A stretch of 64,000 nucleotides of DNA from assembly GCA_964035795.1 (NCBI GenBank), contig OZ038326.1:2080916-2144915 (forward strand), written 5' to 3'. The translations under genes were made by a program, and so were the position numbers. The notes below the pieces were generated by a model. It had not been told where the DNA came from and did not search any database. It saw only the letters and a program-made list of their open reading frames with translations. Source of the stretch: Pterobdella sp. o SKG-2022 (Eukaryota; Annelida; Clitellata; Hirudinida; Piscicolidae). Positions 13,146 to 25,991 of this stretch are shown piece by piece (within the stretch, counting starts at the first letter, position 1; every line of letters starts with the position of its first letter).

Positions 13146-15649
13146 TTTTTGAGGTCGCCTTGTAGGGTTTTTTTGATGATGATGATGTTTTTTAATTACT
13201 TAAAAGAGTCATTTGATAATGTAAGTTCTTCTTACAAAAAGCTTTGTGAATTTCTCCAATTATATAAAAGCATAACTAGTTCTTATTTCTGTAAGCATTA
13301 ACTACATTTGAAAAAATATGTGGGTTAAATTATTATTATCCTCAATTACTCATCAAAAAGTTTTATTATATTCTTTAAGACAAAAAATTGAAATCTTCGA
13401 GTACCTTTCCAACTCTGTAACTTTAGTGACCCTCTATAGAAAAGATTTAACTGTTGAAAGATCTTAAAATTCGAGTTATATATAAAAGAATTAATTAGTA
13501 GTAGTATACATATATTAAAGATATTTTGAAGGTATATAAAGCTATACCAATAGAATACAATTAGCAAAGAAAAGCAAAATAATTAGAATTCAGGTGCAAA
13601 TTCAATGTTCTATTGAGCACTTAGTGGACTGAAATAATAAAGATTCGTTATGGATAAATATTAACAAATATACTAATTTTTCATGATAACTTATAACTCT
13701 TTGGAAATTATAGTTTATTTTAGAGAACTTTTCTTATAAGTTTTTCCTTTTAAAGTTAGAATTAAAATATTTATTGAATAAAAATAAGCATTTGATGTTT
13801 CTACACAACTCATGAAGTATTTAGGAAAGACTAAGCCATTTAATTAACACGAAGCAAATTTTATTGTTTCAAACCTAGTGAATTTTATATAGCTTGAAGT
13901 CGGTGCATTAATAGAGAATTGTACAAATATAATGAGAAAATGTAACAAGATTAGCAAATTAGGATCAAATCTAGGATCACAATTATGTCTTGATAGAATA
14001 AGTTTAAAGATTCAGTTTTATGGTTTTTATCATGAAAAATTTTTATAAATGTTAATATGTTTGAAATTTGGATTGAGTTTTAACTATGTTTAAACTTCCA
14101 TTACCAGTGTTTATTATGAGTTTGTGAATGTTAATTAATTATTATATAAGAGGCACATGAGCTTTGATTATGAAAGAATTTGATAAATTTCAAAATTTTA
14201 ATGTACCAGATATTTTAAGGGAAGTTAATGGAATGATTTTTCACTAGCCACAATGTACTTGAAAGTGTACTTGAAAATGTTACTTAGTTAATGTTACTTA
14301 GTATTTTAATAGAATTTATTAGTGTTTTTTGATCATCTGATGAAATGAGCATATCATTTTGAAATTTCAAAAAATTTGAGATTAATAATTTGAAAAATTT
14401 TTAAATTCAAATTTTTGAAAGGTTTTGGGTTTTAATGCCTAAAATTAATAAAAATTGAGTGGAAAAAACATGAAAACTGATTAAATTTGGAAAATTTTCT
14501 AAATACGAGTTTCAAATTTTTGTTAAAACGCTTTAAAGTAACATTCAATTTTTAATACTTTTAGTTTTTAAATCTAGAACTTTATATTATCATTTTTCTA
14601 TTTTAACTTTTTCTTTTGATATATGTTAGAAATCTTACGTATCCTTTAATTTAAATATTTTATGATTTTATATTTTCAAAAGCAGGCAAATTTGAGATAA
14701 ATCTATTGTTTCAATTATATGTCAAAAAAAATGACCAGACCAAGACTATTTATAACTGAAGCAATTTTCTCAGAATTATGGCTGTTTCAACCAAAGAAAT
14801 TTTTTTTAGTTCTATCACGTATTTTTTCTAGCTTCTGGGAAAAGTTTTCGGAAGTTTCGCTTATGTTTCCAATTGCTCATTTTACGATTGGTACCATTCT
14901 ATTGTCTGTTACAACAAGTTTGAAGATCTTGGCAGATCCTTATACTTTTTGAATTTTTTTATCAACTTTTCAGTTTTTCATGAAATGACGATTTTTTTAT
15001 GGGATCACATTGTACATTGAAATCCCATAACAGTCTTATATTCATCCTCTAAAACGCTGTCTTGATCATGTTTGCTCCACTTTTTTTTAAATTTAAGGCT
15101 ATTCTCACAAAAATCCCAATGGAGTCTTTTAGCAGTATTGTCTCTCGCACTTTTATGACTAACTTATTATATTCACAGATTATGTGTTGGACAGTTTTTC
15201 TTGTTTTCAGTATTCAGAAAAATGCTTTGTATAAATCACTTAATAATGTGAGTTCGACTCAAAAAAGGCTTTATGAAATTCAATAAACTTAAAAAAATGT
15301 TTTTTATCTTAAATCTTTTTTATATGCTTACACCAAAGGCCTTTTGACTATAAATAGTTACATATTGAATATAATATAGTAGAGAAACTATTCATTAATA
15401 ATATGTGTTTTAAGTTTGTATAATTTTATGATATCAGTTTTGAGTTGTTCCTTTAGTCAGATATCTTTAACTGTTATTGTTTTTTCCATAGTACTCGTTG
15501 TTTCTTACATGTATCATACTTGTTTTCGGGTGATTATTTCATTACAAAGACACTCTTGTCAAATTATTGCAACTGCAAAAAACAAAAAAAGTTTGTTAAA
15601 AAATAATTTTCAAACAAGGCGGGATTTATATATGAGTACAAATGTAAAA
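13146..15649. other. Intergenic region between GST and macrodomain gene
   Basis: GST and the macrodomain gene diverge from here. Two pieces resemble the inner motif of the fold-back elements (13213-13250 and 15243-15275). A minus-strand open frame of about 52 codons around 15062-15210 does not extend into a recognisable protein. I see no promoter motif that I would defend. Confidence 0.5.
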
Positions 15650-18600
15650 ATGTCTGATAATTCCAAGTCAAAAAAAGAACAAGTCTTGGAACAAAAAGGT
15701 TAAATATATAATAATCAAGTTTTGGATTTTGTTAGCACTTTTCAAGAAAACCTTTCGTTTAAATACGATCGGGAGTTTTTGAAACTGAAAGCCATGCTAA
15801 TATTTATATTAGAGTTTTTTTTTAATAAAAAAATCATTAAATTTATTTTGATTATTTAAATGCAGTAAAGTATTTGGAAATGGACTTGGATATAAAAAGA
15901 GATCATTACAAGTTGGTTAAAATTAAAAATTTACCCTTTCAATACTAAAATTTCCACAAAATTTATCAAACTATAATTTATTGAACACTAAATTTTACTT
16001 GATAGTTAGTATAAAACTTCAAAGTTTTTCACTTATTAATTAACCATTCATCACTGTTTATTTTTAAAATTAATATATTTATATTTAGTATTAGCTTCAA
16101 TAATACAAGATGTCTACTATCCATCTCTTTTTTGGTAGTATTCACTTTGATTCATGTTTCCAAGTAGCTTTGATCATTGGTTATCTTTACTATTAATAAT
16201 CTTATGTAAAAGTCATGCCATATAAATTCAACACAGATGTGGCAAAAACTTTATAACACTATCATCCATTCCCACATGGCCACAATACCTTCAAGCACAT
16301 CCAAGTTTGTTCATTGGAGTGGTTTATGAACAGTTTATTTCAATCTAATTAGGTTATATTGCTGTACATGCCTTAGTAGCTGGGACTCACAGCAATGAGC
16401 CTAGATTTTTGATACTCCTATAACGTAATTTGTTGAATAAGCCATGTATTCGAGACAGATGAACAGTCTTGTAAGATTGTTATACTATTAATGTTTATTA
16501 GTAATAATCTTTTCTCCAACTCATGCTAGCATGAGAATGGACATAAAACAACAATAAAAAATGTTTTGAATATGAAAAAGTTTATGCTAAAACAAAATTA
16601 ATACATTTATCTGTAATTATTTTTGTTTTGTCTCATAGTTTGTAAATAGGTTTATGTAAAAATCACATTGATATTCATCGGACTGATAAGGTTTTTCTTT
16701 TTCTAACTATCACTAGTATTGTGTTGCAACTAAAATAAAAAAGGTTTTTATATTTTAAAAGTAAAAAGTTTTTTCATATACACAAGACATCATCATATAA
16801 TAAAAATAATTTGTGTGTTTCATATTTTGTTGAATTCAATTGAGTGGAGTAACCTTAGACAGTTTTACGAATTTATACATGAGTATAATCTAATATGAAT
16901 TTCTTTTGTTACCTTCAAACTGATGATGTAAACTTTGTAGAGTTGATGAAAGACATCACTGCTGGTGGTGAAGTGGACAAGGAGATTAGCCAAAAAGTGG
17001 GATGGATAGATAAGTAGATAAATAGATGAATTAGTTTATAGATAAATAGAGATATATATGATAAACTATAGATGATTTTATTGGTGATTAATAGGCTAGA
17101 CAAGGATTTGATTGATTGGTTGGTAATCACTTCAGTAATATAAATAATTTAATTCAAAAAAAGATCATTTAGCTATTTCTTTAGGTAGATAATAATGAAT
17201 TTTGCAATATCTTTGTTTTTTGAACTCGTTTCCTTCATTGTAGGATTAAACTTTTTTTTATGGCACTTATTCATCTTTTCATCAATGAATTAAATGGGTT
17301 CATTTGTAAACAGGTAAGCATTTTGATGGGGGATATAACCCAATTAGAAGTTGACGCCATAGTCAATGCAGCCAATAGCAGACTTGTGGCTGGAGGTGGA
17401 GGTGTGTCTAATGATGTATCATTCATGATTATGGTTTTATCTTTACTACCAATAAAAGTACTTGATTTGAGTTTTTTTTAATGTCTTAATTTAGCTTGTT
17501 ATTATTTTTTCTAATATTATTCTCATTATATTATTGTATAGTTTTTAATTCTATGATTATTATTCTTATTAGTTCTATCATTACTATTGTTATTACCATC
17601 ATCATTATCACAATGCCTGCAGTGGACGGAGCTATTCACAGGGCAGCTGGAAGTGACTTGTCGAAAGAGTGTGCACTGCATAAGGGCTGTGCTGTGTCAG
17701 AGGTTGTTATCACTGGGGGTGAGTTCTGTTTTTTTTTATTTATTTCTGTGTTATTTTTTTGTGTGATTTTTCAAATTTTATTCTCGCTCATTTGATTGTT
17801 TCGTTTTATTTGGTTCTTATTTATGTTCAATTTTTTATATTTTGTATTTTTTCATTTTTTTTTTGTTTATACTTGTAATGTGAGTTCAGCTTACGAAAAG
17901 CTCCGTGTTAATATTTAGTTAATAAAAGTTTGATTCAAATCGTTTTTGTTAATAGGCTAGGTTATTTATTTATATCCAATGCTTGGTACGTTCATTGTTT
18001 TTCTATATTTTTTGTGATATTTATGTGCGTTTTTGAAATTTTTTATCAAATGTAGGATAGATAATTCAATTTTTGTTGATTATTTAAGCCAAACTATTTC
18101 TTAGGTTACAAACTGCCAGCCAAACGTGAGTATTTCATTCTCAATTAGTCATGTATTAAAACTGTATTTATTGCTTTATTTTGATGCATAAAATCAAAAA
18201 TTGATTATTTATTAAATATTTTTTCATTTTTTTTCTATCTATCCATCTGTCTATGCATTTTCCTATCCATCCATTTGTTTATCTACTCATCCATCCAACA
18301 ACCATTAACAAATATAAACAGATGTGATACACACGGTGGGTCCAAAAGACAAGTCAAGGTCGAAGTTAAAAAAGTGTTACGAGAGTTGTCTCGACATCTT
18401 CAACTCGCAATCCTTACAGTCTCTTGTGCGTTTGGTCCTTTTGATCTTTTCATAAAAGTTTATTGTTATTTTTCTTGTTTTTTTTTTTATTTTTTTTGTT
18501 ACTTTTTATTATTGGTGTTATTCTAATATTTTATTATTATTATTATTATTATCATTTATATACATTTTTTTTGTTATTAATTTCATTTATTCATTTAATT

Positions 18601-19381
18601 ATCGATAAATATGTTAACTAAAATCATTACAGGCCTTTTGCTGCATAGCTACTGGCGTTTACGGTGAAGATGATTTCCATTTTCATTCATTAATAATATT
18701 GTTATGGTTTGAATTTCATGTAGTTTCTTCAATTTATGAGAAGTTTTTATAAACACATTTGTTAGAAAAGTTTAGTTAAAACTTTCGATAAGTGAAATCA
18801 ATCAATCAATCAAATTCTCTTTATAGCCAGTTTTCCTTTACCAAGGGTTGGGTTTAAACACTTGCCATAATTCATTAAACAATTATAACAAAACTCATTG
18901 CACCAATAATTTATAGATAAAGAGATCTATCTATCTGATTGTTATTATTATTGTCATTGTTTTTGTCATCACGTCAGGCTTCCCGAACGACGAAGCGTCG
19001 CAGATCGCAGTAACCACCGTTAAAAACTACTTGAAACAATTGCATCTGCATAATAAGGTAAGCAGTGTGGCTTATTGTGCTTTACTATTTGTAGAGTAGT
19101 TTCAATGTAAATTTTTGTGTTGTGAAGTATGTTTTGAGGGTGTAGTATAGGCGATCCAATTGTTTATTTTTATTATTCATTTGTTATTATTATTATTATT
19201 GTTCTTATTTTTTTATTATTATTATTATTGTATTATTCATGTTTTATGACTATTATTGTTATCGTTATACAAACAGGAGAGATATAACCAAATAAAGCGG
19301 ATAATCTTTTGTGTTTTCCTCGATTCCGATTTGGAACATTATCTTCATCAACTAACCAGTGAATTACCGTTTCATCCTTAA
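15650..19381 (+). CDS. MACROD-type macrodomain ADP-ribosyl-hydrolase
   Basis: MACROD enzymes remove mono-ADP-ribose from acidic residues of proteins and deacetylate O-acetyl-ADP-ribose. The catalytic part is exact and in phase: 17314-17401, 17623-17718, 18105-18125, 18322-18425, 18633-18663, 18978-19057, 19277-19381 (stop), 174 residues. Loop 1 reads VNAANSRLVAGGGVDGAIHR and loop 2 IATGVYGFPND, the two ADP-ribose-binding loops; CVFLDSDLEHY matches the family's last strand. The 5' part is less certain. Proposed exons are 15650-15698 (ATG) and one from 15866 to about 15910-15915, giving KYLEMDLDIKRDHYK as in the MACROD N-terminal helix. A third ends at 16996 (DKEISQK) and splices in phase to VSILMGDIT. 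I could not find a good acceptor for that third exon. No long C-terminal tail like that of MACROD2 is present. Confidence 0.85.
16250..16562 (+). repeat. Dispersed repeat with cephalopod-SINE-like 3' tail
   Basis: The 3' end has the 12-base palindrome CATGCTAGCATG (16522-16533), then GAGAATGGACATAAAACAAC and an A-rich tail. From memory, a CATGCTAGCATGG...GGAC.TTAAAC tail followed by short repeats is typical of abundant cephalopod repeats. The 5' limit is a guess. It lies in an intron of the macrodomain gene. Confidence 0.4.
17872..17935 (+). mobile_element. Partial copy of the fold-back element family
   Basis: TGTAATGTGAGTTCAGCTTACGAAAAGCTCCGTG followed by a degenerate right arm matches the centre and right half of the element at 3288-3446. 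The left arm is missing. It sits in an intron of the macrodomain gene. Confidence 0.55.
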
Positions 19382-21737
19382 GTAAATACGATCATGCTGC
19401 TTTTGGTAATAATAATATTTGTAATTTATTGATAAATATGATTGGTGTTTTATTAATAATTTTGCTCAGATGATGACGGGGATATTGATAGTTGTATTGG
19501 TTGGTTTAGTGGTTTTGATAATTTTTGAGCTTTGAGGTAGGGCTATCTTATCAAGTATGATGATAGTGGTCTATTTTAGTTTGGAACTGTTGCCGTTTCA
19601 ACTAAATTCTAATTTTTATTTCAATTTTTACCTATACGTTTTGAAAATAATACTAATTCTTAAAATTAAAATATTTTTTCAGGTAAAAAATGGTTTAGAA
19701 AAACAAGAGTGTATTCAAGTTTTTAAGCGAACTGTGATATAAATAATATAAAATTCAAAATATTTTTTGATGTTTCAATTACTAATTTTCGTTTTAGTCT
19801 ATTTTTTCAGCAAATAAAAATTTTTCCAAAGTAATGATATAAACAAAAAAAATATCTTCGACCTTCTATTGTTTCATGTAAAAAAATCGAAAATATATAA
19901 CTTAATTTGAAAAATTTTTAAATTTGGATTATATTAGTTTAACCGAAAGCGTTAAGATGCAAAAAACAATTGTGTTTACATAGATACCGATCTAAAAACT
20001 TGTCGTCTGCGTTTTCAACAATGCCTCGCTTAAGGGATTTTTAATAACTTGTAAAAAAAATCCTAGGAAATTGTTTTAGTTTTTGGATTTGCAATATTTT
20101 TTCTTCCAAGACTCTTAAAAGGTATTCATAACTACTTTTTGTATTAATTTTCTAACTTTTATTATTCCAATTTTATTTTTCAATAAAAATAATTATCAAA
20201 ATGTACTCATATTACTGTTCTTTCAAAATTTTAAAGATATTTGCATAAAACTGCACAATCTTCTATAAAAAATGTCATTTTAAATTTCTTTTGGCTTTAT
20301 TGTTAAGACCTGACAGTCAGGTCAAAGTTGTTTATCAATCTGAAACAAAAGAATTTTCTACAGACATTAAATATCAAATATAAAGGGCATCTAAAATTTA
20401 CAACCTCAATTTATTCATAAAAAGAAATTTCTTAGTAATATTCAAAAAATAACACTAAAAAATACTTTTTATAGATAATAAATTAACTAAAAGATTCATA
20501 TTACAAAATTTTTACCACAATACCTTGTATAAGCATATTTTTTTTGGAGTTTGCAAAACATGAAACTTGTTCATTTGAATCCATAATTATTTGATAATTC
20601 TTTTTTTACTTTAATACTTAAATTCATACAATATATTATTTAAGTATGCAAAAATTTTTTTAGTATAGTTTCATATAAATACTATTAATATTTAACAAGA
20701 ATAACATCATTAATAGAAAAATTGCTTATAAATTTGTATTTTTCTTTCTATCAACCATTACACAAAATATGCATAAAAGTAATAGAAAAATCAATAAAAC
20801 GAAATTTTAACGAGACATTACTGAAACAAACACTTAAAGTGTTACAAATGTTAATAATAATAATATTAATAATAACAAAAATCCCACTTATTTGAAATAG
20901 CATGTGTGCAATGACATAAGACTCATGAGAAAATGACGCAAACAATTTGTAGCAGTAAAAGTATTACTTTAATCACTATATATGGTTCATAGATTTACAT
21001 ATATTTATATATAGTTTATAGCATATTTACTTTAGTTATAAATGAGGTTTGTCAGACAAGTTGTATTCATTCTGGTTAATGCTTTTAGGCTTGTTTTTGA
21101 TAAATTTACTTTTTAAAAAAATATACTTTTCGATAAGTTAAGCTTTATCGCTTATTTCGTTGTTTTATATGTTCTTTAGTTGACTGCTTCATCGATTTTA
21201 TGCTGGAACGAGATGATTCTAAATCTGTTTTTGAAATTTTTTTAATTACTATACAAAGCATTTTCGACGCCTAATATGGGTTCAGATGCGTTAAGGAATG
21301 AAAAAAGCTATATTTTGTAATATCTTTTCACGAACTTTGGTAACTAAAATATTTTGGAAACTTAAAAATTTACAAGCATGAATGCAGAAAACAAAAACGA
21401 AAATTTAAAAATAAACAAAAAACAAAAAAATTTGAAAATATACATAAAATCACTAGTAAAAACACAAATATAAGGAACAGACATAAACAAAAAATGCAAA
21501 AACATACAATTACACAAATACAAGCATACAAAACCACACACATACAAGCATACAAACAAGCGCACAAAAAGCCTGCCACTTCATCTGTTACAGGTACGTA
21601 AAATAGTCACCCTTCAAAGGTGAAAGAACAAAAGAAATATTATCTTCATTTTTATATAAGTTTTCATTTTTTTATTATTATCGATGTTTTTATTATTAAT
21701 GATTTATTATTATTTTTATAGTTATTATTATTAGTAG

Positions 21738-21860
21738 TATTGCTACTACTACTTCTACCATTCCTACTAGTGAAACTACTATTACTCCTACTACTACTAA
21801 AACTTCTGCTACTACTACTATCACTACTAATACTACTACTAAAACTACTATTACTGTTAA
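21738..21860. repeat. Imperfect ACT/TAC trinucleotide tract
   Basis: Interrupted runs of TAC, ACT and TTA triplets give Leu-rich and Ser-rich pseudo-frames on opposite strands. No splice signals or start context suggest that either is used. Confidence 0.75.
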
Positions 21861-22160
21861 TCAAATTACTGCTACTAATATTGTTAATACAATTCATACA
21901 ACAAACAAAAATAATAATCGTAATACTAAAAAATTTACTAATAAAAATAGGGCAACAAAAGTCCTACACAATGCTCAAATCCATTTAAAGAAAGGAAATG
22001 GAATTTATAAAAATATAAAATATCTGGTCTGAAATCAATGTGTCATCGGAGACATTTCACAATTAATGAGTTGAAACATATGACGATATTCACTCATGAG
22101 CTCATATGATGATGGCCAAAGTATGTGTGTGTGTTATTATGGTGCGTAAAGGCACAGACA

Positions 22161-24082
22161 CACGTGCATAAACAAACTGGTTGAAGATAATCTTGAAAGT
22201 TATCAAATATTGTATTTACTTCTCATAATTTAATCTATTTTATGACAATTTGGTGAATATATGGAGGTTCTGTGAGGAGTTGGATGTTCAGTTGTGTGTA
22301 ATATTCTATTTGGTTTGTGTTGTTATTTATGGAGAAACTCAAAACCAATATATTATATCGATTAACAAATTATTTTGAAAACTTACTTTCATGGTCATAA
22401 TCAATTGTAGTAGTAGTAGTAGTTAGGTTGTGTTATGCGTTCGAATTCTTTCAAATGTGCACTTTAACCCCGTGTTTAGACTGGCGTCGTCAGGCTAACA
22501 CTCGTCTTTTACCGCTAGCCGCCCTGGTATTATTGTCCTAGATCAAATAATTACATATTTAAAGACATATTATATACATTTATAGTTGATAATTATGTTG
22601 AATTTGAGCATTAAAGCTTGAGGAATCGTTACGATAATGTATAAGGTTTTTTGTTATAAATTCATATTTTACTTATAGTATTATCAGCTGTAAAGAATTT
22701 AAAAATCTAATGCGCCATTAATATTTCTCAACGGTCTATTGAACTCACATTATAAAACCTTCAAACAAAAAAAGAGTTAAAATTAGAAAATAAGCAAATT
22801 GTGTAAGTGGATAAGATTGATAGAAGAATAAAACAGAAAAATAATATAAGAATGAGAAAAAGAATAAACATGAAAGAAATATTAATAAGAATAAAAAAAA
22901 TGAGCAAAAGCATTATGAAACAGACATAATAATAATGATAGTGACATGACAGTTTGACTCACGTAGGTTTGTGCACGTGAGTGAGCTTATGAAAATAACC
23001 AGGTTTAAAGTGTGTGGTTGACATATTTAATTCTTGTTGCTATTTTTGGAGTTTTATGCTGTTATATTTGTTAATATTTTGGTTATTCAGTTGACGAAAA
23101 AATTTGAAATTTTTCTATAATTAAACCTTATAAATAATTTATTTTAAAATTGTTGGCGTTTTTAACATTAAATATTATATTTAGCTATAATAGTGTACTA
23201 TATTTATATATATATATATAAATTTTTGAATGATATATTTTTTATTTGTATTATTATTATCCCTGTCTTATCTTTTTCATGCTTCTTATTATGATGGGTG
23301 TTATCACCATCATTAGCACCGGAGGAATACAATACTCTCGCCATATACTTCGGAAAATATTGTGTAACAGAGTAAATGCATTTATTCAGTCTAATTATGT
23401 CTCGTGCATGTGTGTATGTGTTAGCAAGAATGTTTGTATGAATGTGTTTTAAGTGATTCTTTTGTATATGTGTGTATTTTGATATTATTTTTCATGTTAT
23501 GCTTGTATTTTACGCACTTTTATTATTTTGTTTATGTGATTAGTATTAACTTCCGTAGTATTAAAATATATTTTATCGAATATGAATTTTTTTTCACCAG
23601 AATTTTTACGATGAGTAAGAGTTTGTTTCGTCTGTGTGCACGTGAACATTCATCCTTGTTTTTGTTTATTCGTAGGCATCATTGGTTTGAAATAACTCAT
23701 AAGCAAGTCTTGTGAACAACTTATAAATAAACGCAAAGAATTCCAATGTATTGAATATAATTATCAAAAACTTTAGTATAATCATAAGACTAACAATTAC
23801 CTAAGTGCATATAAAAATGTTCTCAACATTTATGTATATATATATTCATTTAAATATCCCTATTATTATGTGTTTATGTCTGTGTGTATACCCTCAGGAT
23901 GATTGGGCAAGCATAACATGTGTGAGTATATATAACACGGTGTATAAACGTCATGATTGTGTGCGTGTATATACACTAAATATGTGTAATACGTTGCATA
24001 TGCGGTCATGTGTTGTTATAGAACTCATATTGTGCATATGAAATAGTGTATGGTAATAAAGGTGCTATCATTCGTGCACGTG
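22161..24082. promoter_or_regulatory. Four palindromic CACGTG E-boxes
   Basis: CACGTG occurs at 22161-22166, 22974-22979, 23639-23644 and 24077-24082. Each is flanked by a further G/C base, as (T)GCACGTG or CACGTGC. The surrounding DNA is strongly AT-rich, so four sites in 2 kb are more than composition would give. CACGTG is the core site for bHLH factors such as CLOCK, MYC and USF. The nearest downstream gene is ZFAND4, starting 1.9 kb away. Function is inferred only. Confidence 0.3.
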
Positions 24083-25991
24083 TTGGAGATCATTATAAAA
24101 GTCGTGAGTCAGGTAAAGTAAATGCTACAGTGTTACTTTTTTTGCTTTTATGAGGAGAATTTCAATAATATATGGGTAAATAGATTACTATATTGATGTA
24201 AGTGTAGATAATTAAGTGGATTAATACTAGACTGCCTAGGATTTTTGGATAGATATCAACTGATATTGCAGTTATTTAACTGTATGTGTGTTTAAGTCTT
24301 CTGGTGTTGTATTGGAGATTGAACTTCAAAACAAAAATACTTGAAGGATTTTCTGTTTGAAGGTTGGCTTCGTTATTATTTAATTTAAATTTAGTTTATT
24401 TCCTTGTTGTTTTGGTTATATGGACTGTTTCCATTATGTTTCACTATTGGACTTGTGGCTGTCATTTACTCTATAGTCTTGTCATATTTTTCGTATATTT
24501 TAAGGGTGCTTTGTATTTTTTGTGTTGTTTTCTATTTATTTTTGTGGTATTGTCTTGTATTTTGTTGTTATTGTGGTTAAGTAACTAGCTTTTATTTTTT
24601 ATAATCTGATAACACTGTTCATACCAAGTTTAATTGATCAAATATTTTAAAATGTTTTATCACTAAATAATATTTAATACGATCAATATCCAAAATAAGT
24701 TGAGTATTAATTTTGAAGTTTTTTTCTATTTTTCAATTTTATTACTTTCAATAAACTTTTCAACTCTTTTCCCATTAATTCACACAAACTCTATCGTTTA
24801 CAGTTGTTTTTCTATATAGACCTAGATAACATTTTCAATTTACTAAAGGCCCTCGCTGTTTCAAGTATCATGATAAGATTAAACTCATGATAAAGTTGAA
24901 GTTACTCATGTCAAGTTCTATTTAAAATGTTTGTGCGTGTTCCAATAAACATTATTTACTAAGTTTTTTTTATTCAAACTTCAAACAAGTTTAAAACCTT
25001 CATAGTTTAAATTAAATATTGAATGAACTTCTAAATTAAAAAAAAATACTTATTTTTTCTAATTTTGAATCATTTCAATTATTTTACTCAACAACACATC
25101 CCTTACGTAAGCATACTTCTACATTGTAACTAACACACGGTTAGAAGTGATATCTCGAATGCTGTATTGTGAATGCTATTATAACAATTGATTGAACTAT
25201 AATAAAAATGTAATAACCGCTGTGTTTTCTTGTTTTATTTACGTCAGTTAAGAAATATATATACCAAAATGATTTGAAGTTGTTGTTATTATTATAATTG
25301 TATCAATAATTATAGGTTAATATTGATTTTTTCAAACGTTAAATTGAATTAAATGTTTAAATAACATTGAATGAGCTGCTATTTGAACCTTTTTCATCAT
25401 GCTTGATGCAGTTTTTTCTCCTATTGCTTAATTAACATAATGGTAAAAAGAACAATAATAAAAATAAAAAAGCTTATACAAAAAAAAAATGAAAGTTTAT
25501 ACATATTTAACGCCTTTTATATTGTTTTCTCAGGGTTTTCAATACGAAAGTGATTACAAATCAGATATCATAATAATACGTTTAAAATACACATTTATAC
25601 ATTAATGAGTTAAAATAACTATAATAATGTTTTTACGTTCTAATTATTAAATAAACTTAAAATTATTTAATTCTATACGCAATACTTTTGCATATTGATT
25701 GACATATATACATGTAATTCTTTAGTACCACATGGGGAATGTATTTCAATAGAAAAAACCATAATAAATAATGGAATAATAAAAATAAAACTACCTTAAT
25801 ATATTTTCATATTTTTATATAAGATTATCTTTGCTAACGTTTTATAATTCTAAAAATTTCGAAAACAGCTTTGTTTTCAATAAATATATTTAAAAACTCA
25901 CCAAATTTTAAGTTCAATCATCAGAAAATTCATTATTAAAAAATAATATATTTCATTGAAACTCAATGATATAACATTACTATCACAGGCT

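Larger units (their letters stand above)
19382..25991. other. Intergenic region with simple repeats and E-boxes
   Basis: There is no supported gene between the macrodomain gene and ZFAND4. It holds ACT/TAC trinucleotide runs (about 21738-21860), a TA run near 23205-23220, and four CACGTG sites. Several short stretches with splice-like edges (for example 23898-23921 and 24060-24110) are open, but I cannot join them into a protein. A non-coding first exon of ZFAND4 probably lies near the right end, because an acceptor directly precedes its ATG. Confidence 0.5.

Noticed and set aside
14719..15286. Minus-strand open stretches that could be a decayed transposase
   Set aside because: Reading frames are broken and no catalytic motif was recognised; the nearby fold-back fragment alone is not evidence.
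23290..24110. Short splice-edged open pieces (for example 23898-23921 and 24060-24110)
   Set aside because: Each could be an exon, but they do not join into a recognisable protein and are too short to support individually.
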